Positions 1-8,500 of a DNA stretch of 64,000 nucleotides are shown in pieces (within the stretch, counting starts at the first letter, position 1; the number at the start of each line of letters is the position of its first letter). Position numbers and translations under genes: made by a program. The notes under the pieces are model-generated. The model did no database searches. It worked only from the letters and a program-made list of their open reading frames with translations, and was not told the origin of the DNA. Origin of the DNA: Pseudomonas sp. CBZ-4 (lineage in GTDB: Bacteria > Pseudomonadota > Gammaproteobacteria > Pseudomonadales > Pseudomonadaceae); contig NZ_ANNV01000164.1 of assembly GCF_000346755.1 (NCBI RefSeq), positions 218,565 through 282,564 of the forward strand. Direction: 5' to 3'.

Positions 1-689
1 TCCCATTCCAACTGGTAGAAACCATCCACCGACAGGTTGTCCGTCACGCTTTGCGACAGGTAGAACATGTTGACCGGAATCAAGCCTTCCTTGATCTCGG
101 CCCCCGGACGACGGAACGCGGACACGTCGATCGGGTTGATGGAGTTGATACCGCCGCCGATGAAGGTACTTTCACCCCAGCTCACAACTTGCTTGCCGAA
201 ACGCACCGAACCCGGCAGGTCGGCAATGTTGTAGTTGTGGTAGATGAAGGCGTCGAGGATCTGCGCGCCCGAGGACTTGGCGCCCTCCTTGCGGTTGCTG
301 TCGCTGATGTCCTTGAACGGACGGCTTTCATCCTTGAGTTCGAAGTCGTACCAATACTTGCCACGCACAAATACACCGGTGTCGCCGTACTTCAGTTCCA
401 GGTCGTGGATGCCCTTGAAGATCTTCGAGAACGTTTCGCCGCGCTTGAAGTTCAAGTGCCCATCGTCAGACGTCTGCGAGAGACCATGCCCGCCGTTGTT
501 GGAACCGATGAGGTTCTTGTTGGCTTTTTCTGTAGACCAACTGGCACCCACGGAAAGAGACGAGTCAAAACTCCCTTCGATTTCACCGACGTTGAAACTG
601 ACGCCGAATGCGGGCCCGGCGAGCGTAGAAGCGAGACTGACGGCCAGGGGCAGTCTTGCCCGGCGCCAGAACTGGTTTACTGAGGTCAT
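1..689 (-). CDS. DUF1302 family protein, N-terminal part (cut by window edge)
   Basis: Only the first ~229 codons are in the window; the gene runs off the left edge. The start ATG at 689 has a GGAG ribosome site 8 bases upstream. The N-terminus has a basic stretch (WRRAR) followed by a hydrophobic signal-like segment ending near AGPAFG (residues ~10-28). The mature part has alternating polar/aromatic strands, with motifs such as SLSVGASW, VRGKYWYDFEL and VRFGKQVVSWGES, as in DUF1302 proteins, which are predicted outer-membrane barrel-like proteins. In Pseudomonas this family usually sits beside a DUF1329 gene and an acyl-CoA ligase, and a ligase does follow at 1022-2704. A role in lipid or hydrophobic substrate handling is inference. 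The DUF1329 partner, if present, lies outside the window. Confidence 0.85.
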   Translation of the reverse strand, partial: MTSVNQFWRRARLPLAVSLASTLAGPAFGVSFNVGEIEGSFDSSLSVGASWSTEKANKNLIGSNNGGHGLSQTSDDGHLNFKRGETFSKIFKGIHDLELKYGDTGVFVRGKYWYDFELKDESRPFKDISDSNRKEGAKSSGAQILDAFIYHNYNIADLPGSVRFGKQVVSWGESTFIGGGINSINPIDVSAFRRPGAEIKEGLIPVNMFYLSQSVTDNLSVDGFYQLEW

Positions 690-874
690 CGACGCTACTC
701 CATGTGCATTATTGTTATGGCAGTGAGTTCAATCTTCTGGATGCATGTAACGGCCGGAATACAACGATTCCAATGCCGGACGGCAACCGAGCCCCCATGG
801 CCCGAAGCGCAACATCCTTGAAAAACTCAGGGGGGACTATAGCCAGCAGGGGGTAGTGCTTGATCCCTCTAAAG

Positions 875-890
875 TGTGATTTGCATCACC
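875..890. promoter_or_regulatory. CRP/Vfr-like palindromic site upstream of the DUF1302 gene
   Basis: TGTGATTTGCATCACC matches the CRP/Vfr half-site pattern TGTGA-N6-TCACA at 9 of 10 half-site positions. It lies about 186 bases upstream of the DUF1302 start at 689. This is a single sequence match in the 690-1021 gap. The rest of that gap holds a terminator-like hairpin next to the ligase gene and nothing else I recognise. Confidence 0.35.
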
Positions 891-991
891 GACCCGTCTG
901 CCTCAACCCTTTCGCCACGTCGGCGAGGGCCGACGCGGCAAGGATGGCTGAAAATCGGCAAATCACAAGTAAAGGTGCCAGATAGAGCGTT

Positions 992-1013
992 GCCGTGCCC
1001 GAACGGGCACGGC
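992..1013 (-). terminator. Candidate terminator of the acyl-CoA ligase gene
   Basis: A perfect 10-bp stem (GCCGTGCCCG / CGGGCACGGC, loop AA) lies 9 bases past the ligase stop codon. There is no clear U-tract on the minus strand after the stem, so it may be a weak terminator or an RNA-stabilising hairpin. Confidence 0.4.
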
Positions 1014-1021
1014 GAGGGGCG

Positions 1022-2704
1022 TCAGAGGGTGGACAGGAACGTACTGTTGTTGGCCTGCCATTCAATGATGTCGATGCGGATACGCTTTTTGTCGAGCTTG
1101 CCGACACTGGTCTTGGGAATTTCCGTAACAACGGCAATCTGGCTCGGGATCGCCCACTTGCTCAAATGGCCCAATTCCACAAACGGCTTGAGGTGTTCCT
1201 TGAGCTCGCGAGCCCCTATCACATGGCCATCACGCACCACCAGCAAGGCAAACGGGCGCTCGCCCCACTGCGGATCGGCAATCCCCACCACCGCTACTTC
1301 GCGTACCGCCGGGTGACGGCTGACCAGGTCTTCGAGGGCCAGGGACGAAATCCACTCGCCACCGGTCTTGATCACATCCTTGATGCGGTCACGGATATCG
1401 ATCACCCCAAACGCGTCCAGTGTGGCCACGTCGCCGGTGTGCATCCAGCCGCCTTCCCACAGCTCGGCGCCCTTCTGCGGCTCGTTGTAATAGCCTTCGG
1501 TCAGCCACGGCGCGCGCAGTACCAGTTCGCCCTGGGACTCGCCATCGGCGGGCAGGAAGTTGCCGTCACCGTCGACAATCGCCGCCTCCACCAACGGACC
1601 GGGCACGCCGGCCTTGATACGGTAGGTGGTGCGCTCGTCTTCGCTGCCGGCCATCAACTCTTCGTTGAGGTGGGCGCAAGACACCAACGGCCCGGTCTCG
1701 GACATGCCGTACGCAGCCGTCAGCTGGATCCCACGCGCCTTGGCCGCTTCGTACAGCGTGCGGTTAAGCGCACTGCCGCCAATGACGATTTTCCACCCGC
1801 CAAAGTCCACGCCCTGCGCCGCCTTGGCGTTGAGCAGCATTTGCAGGATGGTCGGCACGCAGTGGGAGAACGTGACCTTTTCCTTGCGCCACAACTCCAC
1901 CAGGTATTCCGGGTCGTAGCGCCCGGGATAGACCTGCTTGAGGCCGAGCATGGTCGCCACATACGGCAGGCCCCAGGCATGCACGTGGAACATCGGCGTG
2001 ATCGGCATGTACACATCGTTGGTGCCCAGCAGCCGCACGCTGTCGACGCTGCCCATGATGGTCGCCACACCGATGGTGTGCAGCACCAGTTGGCGGTGGG
2101 TGAAGTACACGCCCTTGGGATTGCCGGTGGTGCCGGTGGTGTAGAAGGTGGTCGCGACGGAATGCTCGTCGAAGTCCTGGAAATCGTAGGTCGGGCTGGC
2201 GGCGGCCAGCAGGGTTTCGTACTCGCCGACGAGGTTGGGCAGCTCGGCGGTTTTCGCCTCCCCATCGGTCAGCAGCAGGGTCTTGTCGACGGTGGTGAGC
2301 TGCCCGGCAATCGCCTGGTAGAGGCCCACGAACTCACTGTTGACCAGCACGAAGCGGTCCTCGGCGTGGTTCATGGTGTAGAGGATCTGTTCCGGCGACA
2401 GGCGCACGTTGATGGTGTGGATCACCGCGCCGATCATCGGGATGGCAAACATGCATTCCAGGTAGCGATGGCTGTCCCAATCCATCACCGCCACGGTATC
2501 ACCGGCCTTGACCCCGGCTTCGCTCAACACATTGGCCAGGCGCGCGACGCGCTCGATCAGGGTCGGGTAGGTGTAGCGCAGCTTGTCGCGGTACACGATT
2601 TCGCGGGTTTTCTCGTAGCGGGCCCCGGACATCAGCAGGCGCTTGATCAACAACGGGTATTGGTACGCGCCTTCGGCGGGCGGGATAACACGGGTCTGCA
2701 ACAT
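1022..2704 (-). CDS. Fatty acyl-CoA ligase (AMP-binding, AlkK/FadD-like)
   Basis: A 560-residue adenylate-forming enzyme that would activate a fatty acid to acyl-CoA through an acyl-AMP. The P-loop TTGTTGNPKG is at residues ~189-198, AAYGMSET is near 335, the HTGD motif is in the C-terminal half, and a C-terminal lysine motif PKTSVGKLDKK is near 530, so all core motifs are present. Length fits medium/long-chain acyl-CoA synthetases (AlkK is about 546). It is transcribed towards the DUF1302 gene, a pairing known in Pseudomonas, with a separate 332-base gap between them. Chain-length preference cannot be read from the sequence. Confidence 0.88.
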   Translation of the reverse strand: MLQTRVIPPAEGAYQYPLLIKRLLMSGARYEKTREIVYRDKLRYTYPTLIERVARLANVLSEAGVKAGDTVAVMDWDSHRYLECMFAIPMIGAVIHTINVRLSPEQILYTMNHAEDRFVLVNSEFVGLYQAIAGQLTTVDKTLLLTDGEAKTAELPNLVGEYETLLAAASPTYDFQDFDEHSVATTFYTTGTTGNPKGVYFTHRQLVLHTIGVATIMGSVDSVRLLGTNDVYMPITPMFHVHAWGLPYVATMLGLKQVYPGRYDPEYLVELWRKEKVTFSHCVPTILQMLLNAKAAQGVDFGGWKIVIGGSALNRTLYEAAKARGIQLTAAYGMSETGPLVSCAHLNEELMAGSEDERTTYRIKAGVPGPLVEAAIVDGDGNFLPADGESQGELVLRAPWLTEGYYNEPQKGAELWEGGWMHTGDVATLDAFGVIDIRDRIKDVIKTGGEWISSLALEDLVSRHPAVREVAVVGIADPQWGERPFALLVVRDGHVIGARELKEHLKPFVELGHLSKWAIPSQIAVVTEIPKTSVGKLDKKRIRIDIIEWQANNSTFLSTL

Positions 2705-2851
2705 ACGAATCCCTTTTTATGACTGCACGGTCTTGGCTGAAAGATCTGCACTGTAGAGCGCTTATGTTTCAGCCAAATCAGCCAAAGGAATGATTTGCAG
2801 AGGGGGTGAATGCTAGCTTTGCGCCATCATCGTGGGTAGATGAAGATCAAA

Positions 2852-2941
2852 TGTGGGAGCGGGCTTGCCCGCGATTGCGGCATGCCAGCTAACAAATGTG
2901 TCGGCTGACAGGCCCCCATCGCGGGCAAGCCCGCTCCCACA
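2852..2941. repeat. REP doublet (REPIN), GCGGGCTTGCCCGC type
   Basis: Two inverted REP units: the left starts TGTGGGAGCGGGCTTGCCCG, the right ends with the mirror CGGGCAAGCCCGCTCCCACA, and about 40 bases of less conserved loop lie between. It sits between the acyl-CoA ligase and the LysE-family gene. The same unit recurs across the window. Confidence 0.9.
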
Positions 2942-2962
2942 GGGACTGTGTTCACTCACGTC

Positions 2963-3595
2963 TTATTTCATGCTGGTGAAGGCCAGCTTTACACCGATAG
3001 CAATCAACACCGCGCCCATCGTCCGATCAAACCAATGCCCCATCCGCGCAAACCCCGCGCGCACGCGCTGCTGGCTGAACAACATCGCCACCAGGCAGAA
3101 CCACACCGCCGTCGCCACCGCCAGGTACAGGCCATAACCCGCCTGGATCGCCAACGGCGTGTGCGGATTGATCACCACGGTAAACAGCGACAGGAAGAAC
3201 AACGTCGCCTTGGGGTTCAAGCCATTGGTCACGAACCCTGCGGTAAAGGCCCCGCGCGGGGTGCGCTCGCCGGCTTCGCGGTGCAACTCGCCTTCGGCGG
3301 CAGGCGCTGCCGGCTTGGCACGCAGGGCCTTGAAGCCGATGTACAGCAGGTACGCGGCGGCGGCCCATTTCAGCGCGTTGAACAGCACGATGGACTGGGA
3401 CACGATCAAGCCAATCCCCAGCAACGAATACCCTACGTGCAGGAAAATCGCCGAGCCGACGCCCAGCGCGGTCCAGGTCCCGGCACGGCGGCCGTGGGTA
3501 ACACTTTCACGGACCACCACGGCGAAATCCGGGCCCGGGCTGGCCACCGCCAACAAGTGAATCAAGGCCACGGTCAAAAACTCGGCGACGTACAT
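2963..3595 (-). CDS. LysE/RhtB family amino-acid exporter
   Basis: A 210-residue inner-membrane protein, the usual LysE length, with about six hydrophobic segments. The N-terminal region VALIHLLAVASPGPDFAVVV carries the ASPGPDF motif typical of RhtB/LysE translocators. The central loop (residues ~90-120) is charged, and the helix after it begins GAFTAGFVTNGLNPKA, another family signature. Exported substrate is probably an amino acid or derivative, but cannot be specified. It is divergent from the hydroxyacid dehydrogenase gene at 3682 across 86 bases. Confidence 0.9.
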   Translation of the reverse strand: MYVAEFLTVALIHLLAVASPGPDFAVVVRESVTHGRRAGTWTALGVGSAIFLHVGYSLLGIGLIVSQSIVLFNALKWAAAAYLLYIGFKALRAKPAAPAAEGELHREAGERTPRGAFTAGFVTNGLNPKATLFFLSLFTVVINPHTPLAIQAGYGLYLAVATAVWFCLVAMLFSQQRVRAGFARMGHWFDRTMGAVLIAIGVKLAFTSMK

Positions 3596-3681
3596 GCGCG
3601 CTCCAATTCAAGTAACTGATTATTTCATCTGATAGGCTCGGGAGATTACGCCTTCGAACCCTGTCGCAAAAGGTACAGTTG

Positions 3682-4647
3682 ATGACGAACAATCGCCGCG
3701 CGGTCTTCCTCGATCACCCCTCCCTGGACCTGGGAGACCTCGACCTCAGCGAGCTGCAAAACAGCTTCAGCAACCTCCAGTTATTCGAACAGACCACGCC
3801 GCAGAATGTGATCGAACGCCTGCAGGGCGCCCAGGTGGCGATCAGTAACAAAATCGCGATCAACGCCGAAACCCTGGCGGCTTGCCCGGACCTAAAGCTG
3901 ATCCTGGTGTCAGCCACCGGTACCAACAATATCGATCTGCAAGCCGCCCGCGCCCTGGGCATCACCGTGAGCAACTGCCAGGGTTACGGCACGCCGTCGG
4001 TGGCGCAGCATACGATCATGCTGTTGCTGAACCTGGCGACACGCTTGCAGGACTATCAACGGGACGTCAGTGCCGGCCAGTGGCAGCAAGCCAAGCAGTT
4101 CTGCCTGCTGGACCATCCGATTGTCGAGCTGGAAGGCAAGACCCTCGGCCTGCTCGGCCACGGTGAGTTGGGCAGCGCCGTGGCGCGCCTGGCCGAAGCC
4201 TTTGGCATGCGCGTGCTGCTCGGGGCGATTCCCGGGCGCCCTGCCCGCGCCGATCGCGTGCCGCTGGATGAACTGCTGGCCCAGGTGGATGCCCTGACCT
4301 TGCACTGCCCCCTCAACGAACACACCCGTGACTTTATCGGCGCCCGTGAGTTGGCGCTGCTCAAGCCGGGCGCGTTTATCGTCAATACCGCACGCGGTGG
4401 TTTGATCAACGAACAGGCCCTGGCCGATGCGTTGCGCAACGGCCATCTGGGCGGCGCGGCGACCGACGTGCTCAGCGTGGAGCCACCGGTCAACGGCAAT
4501 CCGCTGCTGGCCGGCGACATTCCTCGGTTGATCGTCACGCCCCACAACGCCTGGGGCAGTCGCGAAGCGCGCCAGCGCATCGTCGGCCAACTGGCGGAAA
4601 ACGCCCGGGGCTTTTTCAGCGGCGCCCCGCTACGCGTCGTCAGTTGA
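3682..4647 (+). CDS. D-2-hydroxyacid dehydrogenase (hydroxypyruvate/glyoxylate reductase type)
   Basis: A 321-residue NAD(P)H-dependent dehydrogenase that would reduce a 2-keto acid such as hydroxypyruvate or glyoxylate. The Rossmann motif GHGELG (GXGXXG) is in the middle. The catalytic Arg, Glu and His are visible in NTARGG (near 235), SVEPP (near 264) and TPHNAW (near 285). I place the start at ATG 3682 with AAAGGT upstream; a TTG codon directly before it is an unlikely alternative. It ends 30 bases before rsmC. Exact substrate is not determined. Confidence 0.88.
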   Translation: MTNNRRAVFLDHPSLDLGDLDLSELQNSFSNLQLFEQTTPQNVIERLQGAQVAISNKIAINAETLAACPDLKLILVSATGTNNIDLQAARALGITVSNCQGYGTPSVAQHTIMLLLNLATRLQDYQRDVSAGQWQQAKQFCLLDHPIVELEGKTLGLLGHGELGSAVARLAEAFGMRVLLGAIPGRPARADRVPLDELLAQVDALTLHCPLNEHTRDFIGARELALLKPGAFIVNTARGGLINEQALADALRNGHLGGAATDVLSVEPPVNGNPLLAGDIPRLIVTPHNAWGSREARQRIVGQLAENARGFFSGAPLRVVS

Positions 4648-4677
4648 TAAACTGCGCTCCTTTTCAAGGAGCAGACC

Positions 4678-5676
4678 ATGGATCCGCGCAGTGAAGTACT
4701 GCTTCGTCAGGCCGAACTTTTTCAAGGCAACCTGCTGCTGGTAGGGTTGCCCGCCGACGACCTGCTCGGTCGCCTGCCCAACGCCCACGGCTGGTGCTGG
4801 CACGCCGGCGACCAGGCGGCACTCGATGCACGCTTCCCCGAACGCAGCCAGTTCGGGGTCAATGTGCCCGAGCGCGCATTTGATGCGGCGGTGATTTTCC
4901 TGCCCAAATCCAAGGACCTCACCGACTACCTGCTCAATGCCGTGGCCGCACGTTTGCCCGGCGCCGAGCTGTTTCTGGTGGGCGAGAAAAAAGGCGGTAT
5001 CGAAAGCGCCGCCAAGCAGATGATCCCTTTCGGCAAGCCACGCAAGCTGGACAACGCGCGGCATTGCCAACTGTGGCAAGTCACCGTGGCCAACGCGCCG
5101 CAAGCGGCCGAGCTGGAAAGCCTGGCCCAGGTCTTCGAAGTGCCGCTGCCTGAAGGGCCGCTCAAGGTCGTGAGCCTGCCGGGCGTGTTCAGCCACGGTC
5201 GCCTGGATCGCGGCACTGAACTGCTGCTGGAGCATCTGGACAAACTGCCCAGCGGTCACCTGCTGGACTTCGGTTGCGGCGCGGGCGTGTTGGGCGCTGC
5301 GGTCAAGCGGCGTTACCCGCATAACACGGTAACGATGCTCGACGTGGATGCCTTCGCCGCCGCCAGCAGCCGCCTGACCCTGGCAGCCAATGGTCTGGAA
5401 GCCGAGGTGCTGACCGGCGACGGGATCGACGCCGCACCGATGGGCTTGAACACGATTCTGAGCAACCCGCCGTTCCATGTCGGCGTGCACACGGATTATT
5501 TCGCCACGGAGAACCTGCTGCGAAAAGCGGCGAAACACCTGGCAAAAGGCGGCGAACTGCGGTTGGTCGCCAATAGCTTCCTGAAGTACCAACCGCTGAT
5601 CGAAGAGCATCTGGGCGTGTGCGCAATCAAGGCCGAAGGCAATGGTTTCCGCATCTACCGTGCCAAGCGCGGCTGA
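4678..5676 (+). CDS. rsmC: 16S rRNA (guanine-N2-)-methyltransferase RsmC
   Basis: A 332-residue, two-domain methyltransferase that methylates G1207 of 16S rRNA in the small subunit. The N-terminal half is a degenerate methyltransferase-like domain. The C-terminal half has the SAM-binding loop LLDFGCGAGVLG (residues ~198-209) and the N2-guanine catalytic signature SNPPFH (near 262). Length matches RsmC (about 340). It has a good ribosome site (AAGGAGCAGACC before ATG). It stands alone, ahead of the Mn riboswitch. Confidence 0.93.
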   Translation: MDPRSEVLLRQAELFQGNLLLVGLPADDLLGRLPNAHGWCWHAGDQAALDARFPERSQFGVNVPERAFDAAVIFLPKSKDLTDYLLNAVAARLPGAELFLVGEKKGGIESAAKQMIPFGKPRKLDNARHCQLWQVTVANAPQAAELESLAQVFEVPLPEGPLKVVSLPGVFSHGRLDRGTELLLEHLDKLPSGHLLDFGCGAGVLGAAVKRRYPHNTVTMLDVDAFAAASSRLTLAANGLEAEVLTGDGIDAAPMGLNTILSNPPFHVGVHTDYFATENLLRKAAKHLAKGGELRLVANSFLKYQPLIEEHLGVCAIKAEGNGFRIYRAKRG

Positions 5677-5734
5677 CGGGCGTTTGAAAAAGAAGGCTTG
5701 CCGAATGGGTTTTGCCTAGGCAGAATCCGCTCCG

Positions 5735-5936
5735 TCCTAGGGGAGTAGTCTCCCACGAGCGCCATGCTCGTCCGGCATACGTCAACATACTTGGTCAACA
5801 GGCCATGGCGTATGCGACCCAGGTGTCCGCACAGACGGACCGGGGTTTGACAAGACCTATGACACGCACACCTTACCCGGGGCGGGAAGGCTGTACGTGT
5901 CATAGCCGTGTCGACCCGCCCCTGGAAACCTACCTG
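5735..5936 (+). promoter_or_regulatory. yybP-ykoY manganese riboswitch and expression platform
   Basis: The leader carries the hallmarks of the yybP-ykoY class: the L1 motif GGGGAGTAG (5740-5748), the conserved CGTCAACATACTTGG stretch (from 5780), and a closing segment CAAGACCTA (5851-5859) that pairs with TAGG (5738-5741) to form P1. Downstream, CTATGACACG (5857-5866) and CGTGTCATAG (5896-5905) form a perfect 10-bp hairpin that shares bases with the P1 3' strand, so the two folds are mutually exclusive. Known members sense Mn2+ and turn on Mn exporters. The next gene, at 5937, is one. Whether control is by transcription or translation cannot be told from sequence. Confidence 0.87.
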
Positions 5937-6521
5937 ATGCTGGATTCATTACTCGTTCCTACCGCAATCGTTGCCTTGGCCGAAATCGGCGACAAGACGC
6001 AACTGCTCGCGCTCATCCTGGCCGCACGCTTTCGCAAACCCTGGCCGATCATCGCCGGCATCGTCGCTGCGACCCTGGCCAACCATGCGGCGGCCGGTGC
6101 CGTGGGGGCGTGGTTTGGCAGCTTCTTCTCGGATGCGGTGTTGCACTGGATCCTCGCGGCAAGCTTCTGCGCCACCGCGTTGTGGACCCTGGTGCCAGAC
6201 AAACTCGACGACGACGAAGCCAGCACCACCCGCAAGTTCGGGCCGTTCCTGACCACGCTGATCGCGTTCTTCCTGGCCGAAATCGGTGACAAGACCCAGA
6301 TCGCCACGGTGATGCTGGCGGCCCAGTATCCCGAGTTGTGGCTGGTGATTATCGGCACCACCCTGGGCATGCTGATTGCCAACGTGCCGGTGGTTCTGGC
6401 GGGGAATTTTGCGGCCGAGAAGCTGCCGCTGACCTTGATTCGTCGATTGGCGGCGACGGCGTTCTTCGTATTGGCGGTGGTTGCGGTGTACAAGGCGATG
6501 CAGAGCAGCGGCTGGATCTAG
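5937..6521 (+). CDS. GDT1/TMEM165 (UPF0016) family Mn2+ exporter
   Basis: A 194-residue membrane protein of two homologous halves. Each half has the family signature E-x-G-D-K-T: AEIGDKTQLL at residues ~14-23 and AEIGDKTQIA at ~114-123. These acidic motifs form the ion path in bacterial MneA-type Mn exporters and eukaryotic GDT1/TMEM165. There are about six hydrophobic segments. I chose ATG 5937, just after the riboswitch; the open frame extends upstream but that part is riboswitch RNA. The likely job is Mn2+ export under riboswitch control. Confidence 0.92.
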   Translation: MLDSLLVPTAIVALAEIGDKTQLLALILAARFRKPWPIIAGIVAATLANHAAAGAVGAWFGSFFSDAVLHWILAASFCATALWTLVPDKLDDDEASTTRKFGPFLTTLIAFFLAEIGDKTQIATVMLAAQYPELWLVIIGTTLGMLIANVPVVLAGNFAAEKLPLTLIRRLAATAFFVLAVVAVYKAMQSSGWI

Positions 6522-6540
6522 ATTTGTAAACCCAATCCCA

Positions 6541-6629
6541 TGTGGGAGCGGGCTTGCCCGCGATTGCGGTGGGTCAGCTAGGGATGTGCAAGCTGACATA
6601 CCGCTATCGCAGGCAAGCCTGCTCCCACA
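6541..6629. repeat. REP doublet (REPIN), mixed arms
   Basis: Inverted pair of REP units between the GDT1-family and M48 genes. The left arm is the GCGGGCTTGCCCGC type and the right arm reads GCAGGCAAGCCTGCTCCCACA, so the two arms carry different core variants. Confidence 0.88.
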
Positions 6630-6646
6630 CTTGGATCTTCACAGGA

Positions 6647-7465
6647 TCAAGATTTCTTGGCCTGCTGGTACAGCGGCATCACCTTCGGAATCGCCGCTTG
6701 CAACGAAGCGATCCGGCTATCCGACGCCGGGTGAGTGCTCATGAACTCCGGCGGCGCCCCTTCCGAAGCCTTGGCCATCTTGTTCCACAGCGTGATCGCC
6801 GCATTCGGGTTGTAACCGGCGCGAGCCGACAGCTCCAGGCCGATCAGGTCTGCCTCGTTTTCATTGGCCCGGCTGTTGGGCAAGGTCATGCCGTAGTTGG
6901 CCACGGTATCGGCCAATGCCAGGCTGTCCTGGCCGAGGCCGAACAGCGCGCCCGCGCCCTGCTTCGCCATCTGGATACCATAGGCCTTGGACATGGCTTC
7001 GCGGCCGTGCTCGCGCAAGGCGTGGGCGATTTCATGGCCCATCACCGCGGCCAGTTCGTCATCCGTCAGCTTGAGGTTGTCGATCAACGCGCTGTAAACG
7101 AAGATCTTGCCGCCAGGCCCGCAGTTGGCATTCATCTCGTCGCTTTTGATCAGGTTCACTTCCCACTTCCACTGCGCCGCATCGGGGCGGAAGGTCGGTG
7201 CCTGGGCGATCAAGCGGTTGGCGATGGCCTGCACACGCTTGGCATTGGCGCTGCTCTTGTCCAGTTGGCCCTTGCTGCTGGCCTCACCCAACGTCTGCTG
7301 GTAGGACTGGGCGTACATCTGGTCGACTTCCTGGCTCGACAGCATGCTGAACATGTACTGCTTGCGCTCCACGCCGACGGCACCGCCGCTGGTGGTGTTG
7401 ACCGACTGGCAACCAGCCAGCAGCAGCGCGGCTGCCAAAACGTTTATCGCCAATGATTTCTTCAT
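6647..7465 (-). CDS. M48 family zinc metallopeptidase, lipoprotein (LoiP/YggG-like)
   Basis: A 272-residue outer-membrane-type lipoprotein protease. The signal peptide MKKSLAINVLAAALLLAGC ends in a lipobox with Cys19. The zinc motif HEIAH is at residues 144-148, and the third ligand is probably in ENEADLIGLE (near 196). This architecture matches LoiP/YggG-like M48B peptidases that degrade envelope proteins. Start chosen at 7465, where ATG follows a GGGAGAG ribosome site; the frame is open further upstream without a signal peptide. A monocistronic gene flanked by a REP doublet. Confidence 0.9.
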   Translation of the reverse strand: MKKSLAINVLAAALLLAGCQSVNTTSGGAVGVERKQYMFSMLSSQEVDQMYAQSYQQTLGEASSKGQLDKSSANAKRVQAIANRLIAQAPTFRPDAAQWKWEVNLIKSDEMNANCGPGGKIFVYSALIDNLKLTDDELAAVMGHEIAHALREHGREAMSKAYGIQMAKQGAGALFGLGQDSLALADTVANYGMTLPNSRANENEADLIGLELSARAGYNPNAAITLWNKMAKASEGAPPEFMSTHPASDSRIASLQAAIPKVMPLYQQAKKS

Positions 7466-7571
7466 GACACTCTCCCTGAAAACATGGCGCGTATCGTAGG
7501 CGGTCATTTGTATCGACGCCAGATACAACAGACGTGTAACCGCAGAATTTCAGATACGTCCCACGCAGCGC

Positions 7572-8192
7572 TCAACCTGGCGTCAAACACTCCGGCCCGT
7601 TCAGCTTCGGGTCATTGACCATATTGGCCAGCACGCGCTCGCGCAACGCAGCCGGTTCACTGGCCAGCAACGCCTGGAGCGTGTGCAAAGGCGTCTCGGG
7701 ATCAAGCCAGGCCTCCTGCCCCGCCGCATCCAGGATCAGCGGCCGGCGCTGGCTCTGCGCCGCCTGGGTGACCACCGCCGTGCTCAGCCAGACTTGCTCC
7801 TGCACCGGATAGGCTTCCCAGATCGCCGCAAAAAACAGCGTGGAACCCTCCCCCGGCGTCAACCAGTACGGGCGCTTGCGCTGGGTGCCGCGCCATTCGT
7901 AGAAGCCATTGGCGGGCAGCAGGCAACGGCGCTGGCGAAACGCTTCGCGAAACATCGGTTGCTCGGCCAGGGTTTCGGCGCGGGCATGGGCGGGCGTGCG
8001 CGAAAGGTCGGTCAGCCAGGGCGGCGTCAGGCCCCAGCGCGCACGGGCCAGGGTGCGCTGGCCGGCGTCGGCGCGCTGGATCAGCACCGAGTCATTCGGG
8101 GAGATGTTCCACTGGGCCTGCTGGTCGGCCGGAAAGCCCGGCAAGGCAGCAAACGAGGGGTTCCAGCGAAACAGGGCATAACGTCCACACAT
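7572..8192 (-). CDS. yedK: SOS response-associated peptidase (SRAP; YedK/HMCES)
   Basis: A 206-residue SRAP protein that shields abasic sites in single-stranded DNA by forming a thiazolidine link through its N-terminal cysteine. The protein begins MCGRYALF, giving the essential Cys2 after Met removal. NGFYEW (near 115) carries the catalytic glutamate region, and the family stretch ARAET is near residue 70. Length is normal for the family. No LexA box was seen in the short space upstream. It precedes the DUF2007 gene in the same direction. Confidence 0.9.
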   Translation of the reverse strand: MCGRYALFRWNPSFAALPGFPADQQAQWNISPNDSVLIQRADAGQRTLARARWGLTPPWLTDLSRTPAHARAETLAEQPMFREAFRQRRCLLPANGFYEWRGTQRKRPYWLTPGEGSTLFFAAIWEAYPVQEQVWLSTAVVTQAAQSQRRPLILDAAGQEAWLDPETPLHTLQALLASEPAALRERVLANMVNDPKLNGPECLTPG

Positions 8193-8228
8193 GGGGCAAC
8201 ACGACTCTTGGGTAAACCGACCGACAGC

Positions 8229-8489
8229 CTAACAGACCAACACGTCGGGGAAGCTGTCGGGTTCATCGCCCGGCATGGGTTGCGCGCCGATGTAGGCGGT
8301 AATCAACTCACGGGCGCACACGGCCTGGTCATTGTCCACCTCCAGGCCCAGCAGGCCGAAAATCGGCAGCTCGCCCGTGCCACCGAGCAGATGGCGCCCC
8401 ACCAGATGCGCCTCGATACCCTCGCTGGCGAGCATCTGTTGCAGCAACTCGCCCTCCATCAGGTTTTCCGGTTCGTAGATTCGCTGCAT
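8229..8489 (-). CDS. DUF2007 small protein (putative signal-transducing protein)
   Basis: An 86-residue soluble protein with the DUF2007 pattern: MQRIYEPENLMEGELLQQML at the start, then GIEAHLVG and a GLLGLEVDNDQA segment. The fold resembles ACT/GlnB-like small domains. Function unknown. I prefer ATG 8489 because homologues begin MQRI. An upstream ATG at 8504 overlaps the stop of the CPXCG gene (ATGA) and is possible. It is translationally linked to the CPXCG gene. Confidence 0.82.
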   Translation of the reverse strand: MQRIYEPENLMEGELLQQMLASEGIEAHLVGRHLLGGTGELPIFGLLGLEVDNDQAVCARELITAYIGAQPMPGDEPDSFPDVLVC

Positions 8490-8500
8490 GGGCGGTCCTG

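Noticed and set aside
995..2722. 575-codon open frame opposite the acyl-CoA ligase
   Set aside because: A high-GC antisense shadow. Its translation is His/Gln/Val-rich with no family motif, while the minus strand encodes a full adenylate-forming enzyme.
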